DNA from: Closterium sp. NIES-65
Taxonomy: Eukaryota; Streptophyta; Zygnematophyceae; Desmidiales; Closteriaceae
Length of the DNA stretch: 64,000 nt
Assembly: GCA_948144175.1 (NCBI GenBank)
Contig: CANXME010002474.1
Coordinates: forward strand, 310,001 to 374,000
Direction: 5' to 3'
Both the position numbers and the translations under genes were made by a program. The notes below the pieces were generated by a model that was not told the DNA's origin, ran no database searches, and was given only the letters and a program-made list of their open reading frames with translations. Position 1 is the stretch's first letter. Each line of letters starts with the position of its first letter. This document shows positions 55,629 to 64,000 of this stretch, piece by piece.

Positions 55629-58492
55629 CTATGCAATCACCAGCAGCAGAGGAACGAAGACCACAGACGCAACCATAATCCCTGCGATGCCTGGGTTGCT
55701 TAGCTTGCTCATGTACCCGGATCTGCTTGACACTGGAAATAGAAAACTAGAGAGCAACGGAGGTGCAACCACGGAGAGCTAGGATGCGGGTGGGTGGTGA
55801 ACGAGGCGATTGGCATGGGGGATGAGCGATCATACGGAAACCCGGTGTGCACAAACGAGAAAGCAGTTAAGCAAGCATGTATTTTTAGAGCATGACATTT
55901 TTTTCCGGAAATGTCTGGATCCACGGAAAAGCAGCAGCGTGCTCAGGCGCCTTTCGAGGTGCCTCTTATGTAAGCAGCAGCAGCAGCAGTATGAGGCATG
56001 ATAACGTACTGTTGAAAGGGTTGCAAGAAGCACAGAAGTCCTTGCACGGGCCACAGAATGGAGAATCTTTATTCTGTTTTACCACGCAATCTCCTCCGCT
56101 GGCAGGACACGTGAAGCTATTCCAGTCGAGCTTCCTGGCAGGGGATGGTGGAGGAGTGCACGTGCCATGAGGAGGGGAGGGGACAGAGGGAGGGAGGGAG
56201 GGAGGGAGGGAGGGAGGGAGGGAGGGAGGGAGGGAGGGAGGGGAGAACCATTCAGAGGGAGCAGCCTTGGTAAGATGGACTCAAGGCTGCTGCCAGAGCA
56301 TTGTAGACCACTTCGATTGAGTCATGCCCAGCAGGGCATTCCATACAGCATGACTCAGTCGGAAAACGTTGTTCTTCCCCACGACATCGTTCTTGTTCTC
56401 CACTCCCTCTCCCTCCCCTTCCATCTCTCCCCCTCTCCTCCCCCTCTCTGCCCCTGCTTCCTGCCCCCTCTCTTCGTTTCAGCGCAGCTCTTACAAGGTC
56501 ATCATCTTCCCCAAGAAGGCAGGCAGGGGGCCGGACAGCTGATTTCCTTGGAGCTCGCTGGGGGAGGATGAAGGGTGGCAGAGGAGAAGGGGCATGGGAT
56601 GGGGCATGGAAAATTCAGGGGAAATGGTTGGGCGCTTTCAAGGTGAATGGTGTTATCTGCCCATGATGCGAGGTGTCTCAGATGTAGGTCAGATGGAGAG
56701 ACTGAGTCAGTCAGAAGCAGCAGCAGCCAATCGAAAGTGTGGCCTTTTCTCTCTGCCTCTGGAGCATTCCCGAAAGACTTACACTCCAGGAGCGCCGTAG
56801 GAGCGGGAGATGTTGCCTATACCCAAAGGAATGCTGCCTGTGAGCTGATTAATCGAGAGGACCCTGCATCACGATGTATACATGTGCTTACACGAAACAT
56901 GAGCGGGCAGATGAGGGCCTCAGTATAATTTATTCCTGGCCATCTTTTGTTACTTTCTAACCTCCACCCTTATTTACTAGCCTGCACGTGGTGGCCTTTC
57001 TTCACCTTCCACTAGCATTAAAATAAAAAATAAAAAAAGCATTAGCGTCTAGCCTAATCAAGTGGACAGAGCTTGTGTAGGGGATGTAAGGCAGATAGAT
57101 GAAGATGCTTGTGATTCATCCCATGTTTTTGCCTTATATGTTTCTCTGTGAAGGCTTACATGTGAGTGAGGTTTGCGAGTTGTGAAATCCACGAAGGAAT
57201 GCTGCCAGTGAGCTGATTTCCCGATAGATCACTACGCACAGGATATTGGGGAGGATAAAGAGTAAAGTCAGAGAGAGGGAGAAAAGCTAGAGTGAGAAGA
57301 AAACGAATAGAACTAGAATAGCCGATGAGGCAAGTGAAGAGAGGACGAGCGGACTTACTGATCCATTAACGTCGTCATGCTGGAAATACTGTCTGGTATG
57401 CTTCCCGTGAGCTTGTTGTTGGTCAGGTACCTGCAAGCAATGGCACATGGCACCGCACCGGCGGGGCAGGGCAGGGCAGGGCAGGGCATTCCTCAGCTCA
57501 CCATACAGCGCTTCCCCACAGACGCACAACGGGCACCAGGAGCGGTGAAGGGAGTCAAATGGAAGCAACGCGCCAAGGCGGCACATGCACAGTCGCGCGC
57601 ACGTAGTGAGACACGGCGGTGGTGGGGCGACGAGAGGGGACGAGGCGGGTCGTACAGTCCGGTGAGTCCAGCGAGCTTGCTGATGTTGTACGGGATGCTG
57701 CACTGCAGGGAGCGACCTTCCAAGTTCCTGGAAGAAGGGAGTCGCACGATAGCAAGCGTCATGCACTCGCCATGCAAAAGCCATGCAAGCGCCAATGCCG
57801 TGTCATCCAATGATGCCATGCCAAGCCATACAGATCCATGGAACGGCAGCAGGCGCAGTGAGGTGGGTGACTTTCGGGAGTATCATGTAACAGGTGTAAG
57901 CAACATTGACAACAAGGAGCATGTGGCATAGAGCGCAGATGCGATGGGATTCACAGATTGCAAGGCGTCGCCGCACAACAACTAAGTAGTAGTAGATACA
58001 TGTTGCCATGAAGGAACATAATCTTATCCCATGGGTGATGCGATGGCCATGATTTCTGGCTTGATGCGATGCGATGTGATGTGACTAACTCACAGCGAGT
58101 TGACCATGCCGCGGTCGTTGCAGAGAACGCCTTTCACGGAGCAGTAGGACGAGTTGAAGGAGTCTGTCAGGCCGCAACTGTCCCGAATTTCTTGCAGCAC
58201 ATTGGCTGCGCAGGCACCCACAGGAAGAGTGACAAGGGCAGGGCTAGCCCGAGAGAAAGTTGCTGGAACAAGATCATGTCGTGGGCAACGTCTCAAGAGA
58301 CATCATGCAATACATCAAAAGAAGCTGTTGTGGTCGTCTCAGCCTGAGCCGCAGGGATTGAGGGCTAACCGCACCTTGAGAGGTACCGCACCTTGAGACC
58401 TCTTGTAGGCCGTCGTGTTGCACAGGCACGAATAGGGCGAAAAGGAGTGTATCGCGTCGGGGCATGAAACAGCCACTAAGCTGTTTTGGCAT
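55629..58492 (-). CDS. RLP4: LRR receptor-like protein without kinase, complete
   Basis: Exons: 58375-58465 (or to 58492 with an upstream in-frame Met), 58094-58205, 57656-57727, 57359-57430, 57160-57231, 56783-56863, 56495-56557, 56010-56134, 55629-55732. Phases agree and give 263 aa (272 with the upstream Met). Signal exon MPRRDTLLFALFVPV; N-cap with SSYCSVKGVLCND; five LRRs (such as DLSGNQLTGSIPSWI); Cys exon with PFCGPCKDFCASC; membrane span GIMVASVVFVPLLLVIA, then TAG at 55629-55631, so there is no cytoplasmic tail. Such RLPs act in plants by pairing with an RLK, and the neighbour is an RLK in both copies of this unit. The gypsy-2 LTR lies close upstream and may have displaced the promoter. 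Confidence 0.82.
56186..56241. repeat. (GGGA)n microsatellite in RLP4 intron
   Basis: About 14 GGGA units between the Cys exon and LRR exon 56495-56557. Confidence 0.92.
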
Positions 58493-59116
58493 AGTAGTAG
58501 TAGTAGTAGTAGGAAGCGTTCTTAGGAGAATTTCAGGATGAAAGTAGTAAGATAGCTTTACAAGAGATCATATGATGGCATACATTTCAGAGATGCATCC
58601 TAATATACTAGGATACTAGCATGGGCGCCTCGAGCTGGTCGCTCAGGTCGCCATTATTATTCCTAGAGCTAACAACAGCAAGGCATAGTCACTATGATTA
58701 TTTACAAGAGATACTAGCCTTGTTGTCATATCCTAGAACCAATAAGCATAGCCTAGGAATTCACTAAACACATGGGCAGAGACTATTTGTCTTGTTGTCG
58801 TCCACACTTTAGTAGATAATGATGATCATGAGCACCGTTGGAAGTAGCCATAGCTGTACGAAGCTATGCTTGCTTGTGATGTCAATTGTTTTGCTGCGCT
58901 GTTGGAGTTCTCTGCCGTGTTGTGTCCAGCACTAGCGTGCTCTCTGGAATTGTTCCCAAGGTTGGAAACTGAGAATTACGAGCCGCACAATTCAATGTTG
59001 GATTCCAACATTGAATTCCCGAAATGTACTTAGGGCGTGTTCCGAATTCTGGTTCGGATCACAAGGAGCTGAGTTGGCGAAATCGAGGGAGGCGAGATCA
59101 CCTTCGTCTTGTTACA
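58493..59116 (-). repeat. Gypsy-2 3' LTR, left edge uncertain
   Basis: The LTR start is clear: TGTAACAAGAC on the minus strand from 59116, directly after the purine run GAGAGGGGAGTAA (59117-59129). The other LTR is outside the window, so the left edge cannot be set by comparison. A TAG trinucleotide run at 58493-58513 lies near the likely edge and the RLP4 first exon. Confidence 0.6.
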
Positions 59117-59859
59117 TTACTCCCCTCTCCAGCAAGCACCGTCCTCGGTGCTTGAGCAGATGCAAGGTAGCTCTGAAGGGCTCTCTGGGCATTCTGAAGG
59201 CTTGTCTCGGGTATCCAGAGGTTGTGAGAGGAGTCTTTTCCACGCCACTTAACAAGGAAGTAAGTGCCGCGAGGAGAGGTTTCATGGGACAGAATTTTCT
59301 CAACCTCAAAGAGATCAGGGTTAGATGTGAACATAGGAGGCCGAGGAGGCAGAGGTAAGAGGGGAAAGTGGGCTGGAGGAATGTGGTAAGGACGTAGGAG
59401 CTGAACGTGAAAAACAGGGTGTATGTTGATGTGTGGTGGAAGTTTCAAGCGATAGGTGAGAGGAGAGAGAACTTGGGTGATGATGAAAGGGCCGATGAAA
59501 CAAGGTGTAAGCTTACGAGTGAGACCTTTCTGCAGCAAGGGAAGGTTAGTGGTGGAGAGAAGGACTTGGTCACCTACGTGGAACTGAATGTCACGACGGT
59601 GTTGATCGGCGTACCGGATCATTCGATGTTGGGATTTGAGCAAGGAAGCGCGTGCTGCTGCAATGGTCTTTTCCCGAGTGGAGAGGAATTTGGCTGCTGG
59701 TTTGGTGTCACTGCTGCGTACGAGAGAAGCCGGTGTGCGAGGCTGCTGCCTTGTAGCGAGGAAGAAAGGGGTTTGTCCCGTGGCGAGGTTCACCGTGTTG
59801 TTGTAGGAGAATTCGATTGATGGCAGGTGCTGGTCCCAATCGTTTTGCCGTGCACTCAC
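59098..59859 (-). pseudogene. Gypsy-2 integrase C-terminus with chromodomain
   Basis: Starts after a TGA in the integrase frame (about 59885). Contains SIEFSYNNTVNLATGQTPFF, VLLSTTNLPL, FIGPFIITQVLSPLTYRLKL and HPVFHVQLLRPY, then a clear chromodomain: FEVEKILSHET, YFLVKWRGKDSSHNLWIPE, LQNAQRALQSYL. In known chromoviruses this module binds modified histones and steers integration. The last codons cross the polypurine tract and stop inside the LTR. Confidence 0.88.
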
Positions 59860-59886
59860 GCATGCACGCAGGGCATCTTCAAGGGT

Positions 59887-60972
59887 TCAGTTCATCCTCT
59901 CGGTCTGCCCATCGGACTGAGGATGGTAGGCAGTGGAGAGACGAATCTTGGTGCCCAATCTGTTGAAAAGGGACTGCCAAAATCTGCCAACAAACCGAGA
60001 ATCACGGTCACTGATTAGTACGGAAGGAATGCCATAGAGGCGTACCACCTCGTTGAAGAAGAGATCAGCGACGTTCTCAGCTGTAGCGGTGGTGGAGGTA
60101 GGGAGGAAGTGTGCCATCTTGCTGAGTTTATCTACCACTGTGAGGATAGCGTTGTGATGGGAGGAGGTGCGGGGCAGATCTGTGATGAAATCGAGTGTCA
60201 CATGAGTCCATGGGAGTTGAGGGATTTCCAGAGGGTGTAGGAGGCCGTAGGGTGCAGCGTTGCGAGCCTTGTTGCACTGGCATGTGTGGCAGCTGCGTAC
60301 GTAGGAGCGGACATCTCGAGAGAGCTTGGGCCAGAAGAAGTTGGAAGAGATGGCAGCAAGTGTTTTGTCCACTCCGAAGTGCCCATTCTGGTCATGATGC
60401 TCGCGTAGCAGGATGTGACGAAGCTTGCGCTCTGCGGGGACGCAGATGACTCGAGAATCTGCCTTATACCAAAAGGGGGATTCGTAGAAGACAGATTTAT
60501 CATCAGCAGCAGAGTAAAGATAGAAACGGTCACGACGATACCCTTTGGTGAACTTCTTGATGAAACTTTCGTCCCATGTGACGCTTCCGATGGTGGTGAG
60601 CTGAGGTTGAGGAGGCCGGGTCAAGGAATCAGCAGGGTTGAGGCGGCCAGCGCGGTACTCAATTTTCAGCTCCGGTACGTACTGTTCCAGGTACTCCATC
60701 CGTCGGGCTTGCCTCGGGGTGAGATGGGGCTGCGTCTTCAGGTATTGCAGGGTGCAGTGATCGGTTAAGACAGTGACGGGCTGCATGTGAACATAGCAGC
60801 GCCACTTCTTGATTGCATGGACGATGGCCAGCGCCTCGCGATCATGAGTAGCATAGTTGCACTCGGCAGGTTTGAGTTTCCGGGATTCGAGGGCGATAGG
60901 CTGAAGGCCATGCCCTTGATCTTGACAGAGAATTTCACCCGTTGCAACCTGAGACGCATCTGTCCATATCAC
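59887..60972 (-). pseudogene. Gypsy-2 RNase H and integrase core
   Basis: RNase [37 protein letters not shown] and LTDHCTLQYLKTQPHL. The HHCC finger is HILLREHHDQNGHFGVDKT ... CHTCQCNK. The integrase core has VTLDFITDLPRTSS, VVDKLSKMAHFLP, LISDRDSRFVGRFW and TAYHPQSDGQTERMN. TGA follows directly. It is in a different frame from the RT upstream. Confidence 0.88.
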
Positions 60973-62671
60973 GTAGGGAAGGGAGGGGTTGGGTAGGAGA
61001 AGAGGTTAGTGCACACTTGAGAGCATTGAAGGCAGTTTGCTGGTCAGATTCCCAATGGAATGGTTCAGTTTTGCGAAGAAGGTTGGATAGGGGAGAGGTG
61101 ATGGCAGCAAAGTGTCGAATGAACTTGCGGTAGTAGTTGGCAAGACCAAGGAAGGCTTGCACTTCCTTGATAGAGGTTGGCTCCTTCCATTCCCTTATGG
61201 CGTTGACTTTGGAAGGGTCCATAGCAAGCTGGTTGTGTGAGATGATGTGGCCCAGGAAAGGAATTGAGGGCTTGGCAAACCCACACTTGCTCTGTTTGGC
61301 AAAGAAACGATGCTCACGAAGCCGTGTGAAGACTTGCCTTAGATGCTCGGTGTGTTCCTTCAAGGATTTGCTATAAATCAGAATGTCATCGATGAAGATG
61401 ATGACAAACCGGTCCAAGAAATCCCGAAAGACACTGTGCATCAAGGACATGAAGGTGGCAGGGGCATTCGTTAGTCCGAAAGGAAGTACGAGAAACTCGA
61501 AATGCCCATACCGTGTTCGAAAGGCGGTTTTCTTGATGTCTTCATCAGCGACACGCACTTGATGGTAACCGCTTCGTAGGTCCAGCTTGCTGAAAATTGT
61601 GGCCTCACCAAGTTGATCAAAGAGTTCTTCCACTCGAGGTAGCGGGTAGCGATTCTTGACGGTGATTTTGTTGAGCGCACGGTAGTCAACGCACATGCGC
61701 ATGCTGCCATCTTTCTTTTTTACGAAGAGAATCGGTGCTGCATAGGGAGAGGAGCTGACGCGGATGAAGCCCTTCTCAAGAAGCTCCTCCAAATGCTTCT
61801 GAACTTCTTTCAGCTTGGCAGCGCTCATCCGGTACGTAGCACAAACGGTTGGTTCAGCACCGAGTTGCAAGATGATGCGGTGATCGATGGCACGCTTGGG
61901 AGGAAGTGAAGAAGGAAGATCAGCAGGGAAGATGTCTTTGAACTCATTGATAACCTGTTGAATTTCAGAAGGGATTTCATCAGCCTTGGGAGGGGAACGG
62001 AGAATAGGAGTTTCTGAAATTTGATTAAAAAAACAGAGGAAGAATTGAGAGCTTGGGTCCTTGAGCGATTTTTTTAGTTGCCGTTTTGAGAGGAGGTTGC
62101 AACAAGTGGGGGTAGAGGAGGAGGAGGAGGAGAAGGTAGGTAAGGAGATGTCTCTTCCAGAGTGAGAGATGGTGACGGTTCCAAGGGTCCAATCAATCTT
62201 GGGGTTTTTAAAGGAAAGCCAGTCACGTCCAGGAATCACTTCATGGTCTCCAAGAGATGCTTGCTGAAACTGAATTTTGTCTCTGTAAGGTCCAATGGTG
62301 CATGAAACAGGAAATGGTACTCGTCCGCATGAGATCGAGGTTCTGTTCGCCATCAACACTATTTGAGGTAGGGAATCAGTTAGAGTTGGGAGGGAAAGCT
62401 TGGAGAGTATAGAGGAGGAGATGAAGCTAGAGGAAGCACCACTGTCAAGTAGGGCTTTCACTTTCTGACCGCGAATCAGCATAGAAAGGAGAAGGGGTTC
62501 AGAGGGGTTACGATTTTCAAGAGAAGAGATAGTGGGGCAGGTATAGTCACCAGAAAGTTGCCCCGAGTTTACTGGCGGCTTGAGTTTCCCGGCGTCGGAA
62601 GGATGGGGGGCAGATTGTTGCGCTGGCGGCATACTTTCCAGATGTGCCCTTTCTTGCCGCACTTGTAGCAT
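60935..62671 (-). pseudogene. Gypsy-2 protease and reverse transcriptase
   Basis: Protease [89 protein letters not shown], and the catalytic FIDD at 61385-61396. The thumb/connection follows with [19 protein letters not shown]. The frame is lost near 60965 at the start of RNase H. Confidence 0.9.
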
Positions 62672-63252
62672 ACGGCAACAGGCCTCGGGTTCCTCTTCCT
62701 CTTCTCCATCAGGTCCAGGTCCATAGGTGCAGGTTCTTGCAGATTTGAGTCCGTTGGAGTAGAGGGCTGGTAGGAGGGAGCAAACGGGAGGAACGGGCTA
62801 CGAGGAAAGCGAGGCTTGTTGTATGCGTAATGGACAGCATCATACCGTTCAGCCACGCGTATCATTTCCTCGAGCGTAGAGCAGTCCCTCAGCTCGACCT
62901 CCATGCGCACGTTCGTTTTCAGCCCGTGCTTGAAACGATCCATCCGTTCAGCATCGGAAAGGTCCAGGATCTCTTGAGCGATGTCACGGAAGCGAGAAGC
63001 GTATTCTTGAACAGATTTGAGCTGCTTCAGAGTAGCCAAGGAGTCTCGTGCTCGGATGTTCGGGTTCACCGGTTGAAAGGTAGCAGTGAAGACTTGCTTG
63101 AATTGATCCCATGACTGGATGGTCGCATGCACGGATTGCCACCAAGTGATAGTAGATCCACGAAGAAGGGTGCCAGTGAAAGCAGTCCACTCGGCAGGAA
63201 CTATGTGACTTAGGAGCAGGTATTGCTCAACAAGAAATAGCCAACGGCTCAC
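62569..63252 (-). pseudogene. Gypsy-2 gag, 5'-truncated by copia-D
   Basis: Capsid-like sequence with LLRGSTITWW, FKQVFTATFQP and LATLKQLKSVQEYASRFRD, then a zinc knuckle [14 protein letters not shown] (CX2CX4HX4C). The N-terminal part must lie to the right of copia-D. The Met at 63250-63252 lies next to the insertion and need not be the real start. Confidence 0.85.
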
Positions 63253-63265
63253 GACACGTTGGTTT

Positions 63266-63396
63266 TGTCAGATTATTATAGCTGATGCATGTTTGTAGGC
63301 TATAGTGGGGTAGCACATATGGGGTACAGTTTGCTAGGGTTGTATTTGTACCCAACTTTGACTTAGTCAATTCATTCCTGTTCATTCCTTTCACAT
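63266..63396 (+). repeat. Copia-D 5' LTR
   Basis: 131 bp, recognised by the shared core TATAGTGGGGTAG and by the TG...CA ends. Confidence 0.9.
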
Positions 63397-64000
63397 GGTA
63401 TAGAGCGGGTTCCCTGTGGGAACTTCGCCTAGGGCCCACCGAAGCGCGCCCCGAGGCGCGCGATCCTTTTTTTTAGCGACCCCCCCGAGTCGCCCTTCCC
63501 CTGCGGCCCCGCCGCCCTTCGTTCGCGGCCCCGCCCTTACGTCGCGGCCCCGCCACTAAGTCGCGGCCCCGCCACTAAGACGCGGCCCCGCCACCCAGTC
63601 GCGGCCCCGCCGCCTACTCGGACGCGGCCCCGCCGCCTGCTAAGACGCGGCCCCGCCGCCTGCTAAGAAGCGGCCTCCGCCGCCTGCTCAGCCGCGACCC
63701 CGCCGCCCGCTACGACGCGGCCTCCGCCGCCTGCTCAGCCGCGGCCCCGCCGCCCTCTACGACGCGGCCTCTGCCGCCTGCTCAGCCGCGGCCCTGCCGC
63801 CTCCTACGACGCGGCCCCGCAGCCTGCTCAGCCGCGGGTGCTTCCAGCGGCCCTCCGCTGCATCCTGACGGCCCGCCGCTGCACCCTGCGGCCCAGCCAC
63901 TGCGCCTGTCCCGGCTCCGCCACTGCACCCTGACGGCCCCGCCGTCCCCTGTCTCGACCCCACCGCTGCACCCTGACGGCCCCGCCGTCCCTTGTCCCGG
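63266..64000 (+). mobile_element. Copia-D: 5' LTR and leader of a further family member, right part outside window
   Basis: LTR 63266-63396 (131 bp, TGTCAGATTATT...TTTCACA) preceded by GGTTT, then primer site TGGTATAGAGCGGG and a leader of GCGGCCCCGCCGCC-type repeats with CTGCTAAGA/CTGCTCAGC spacers up to the edge. The gag start is not reached. Inserted in gypsy-2 gag in opposite orientation. Confidence 0.9.

Larger units (their letters stand above)
59098..63265 (-). mobile_element. Gypsy-2: second Ty3/gypsy chromovirus, degenerate, truncated by copia-D
   Basis: Reading right to left: gag, protease, RT, RNase H, integrase, chromodomain. Copia-D enters the gag region at 63265/63266, so the 5' end lies beyond the window. 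It has one in-frame stop and at least one frameshift. Distinct from gypsy-1: different RT site (FIDD against YLDD), a typical DSGA protease, and a better conserved chromodomain. Confidence 0.9.

Noticed and set aside
58482-58500. TGTTTTGG as the left edge of the gypsy-2 LTR
   Set aside because: It begins with TG as required, but no second LTR or target duplication is available to confirm it.

Overview
The window reads as nuclear DNA of a streptophyte, most plausibly a green alga of the desmid/zygnematophyte kind (Closterium-like) or another early-diverging plant lineage. The reasons are plant-type leucine-rich-repeat receptor kinases built from 72-nt LRR exons, plant-type splice sites, two Ty3/gypsy chromoviruses and a family of very GC-rich Ty1/copia elements. 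The species cannot be fixed from sequence alone. I saw no bacterial genes, CRISPR array, rRNA or tRNA.

Layout. (1) 1-5607, minus strand: an LRR receptor-like kinase (RLK1) that runs off the left edge in the middle of its kinase domain. (2) 5608-11019: intergenic DNA with no convincing gene, but with many tandem repeats, including a 1 kb degenerate CTCGCACTCAC-type array and a roughly 500 bp array of 15-bp units. (3) 11020-29724: chromovirus gypsy-1 (minus strand), split by copia-A (11818-25237), which is itself split by copia-B (16283-23549). Both copia insertions keep perfect 5-bp target duplications. (4) 29768-34910: copia-E, with 428-bp LTRs differing at only four positions. (5) 35100-40593, minus: RLK2, which I could assemble into 12 phase-consistent exons (640 aa). 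(6) 41130-49760, minus: a receptor-like-protein pseudogene cut in its transmembrane exon by copia-C (41238-48619), followed by a solo LTR. (7) 51283-54300, minus: RLK3, a paralogue of RLK2 that has lost its LRR ectodomain and carries frameshifts. (8) 55629-58492, minus: RLP4, a complete kinase-less receptor-like protein with a stop just after its membrane span. (9) 59098-63265, minus: chromovirus gypsy-2, broken by stops and frameshifts and interrupted by copia-D, whose 5' LTR and leader start at 63266 and run off the right edge.

How it fits together. The cellular genes form a cell-surface receptor cluster. RLK2 plus the RLP pseudogene, and RLK3 plus RLP4, are two copies of one RLK/RLP pair, so a segmental duplication is followed by divergent decay. 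All family members share a signal peptide exon, an N-cap exon, short LRR exons that are all phase 2-2, a Cys-rich exon with the pattern FCxxCxxFCxxC, and a membrane span. The RLKs then add a cytoplasmic Ser/Thr kinase. A conserved upstream module with an ACGT-core box and W-box-like TTGAC motifs occurs three times.

The most unusual signal is that several introns carry tandem arrays whose repeat unit is the 5' splice site itself, in two cases with 19-bp periods. Neighbouring introns have long (TG)n tracts placed directly against the 3' splice site. Coordinates of exons are my own reading of splice consensus and codon phase, not of transcripts.
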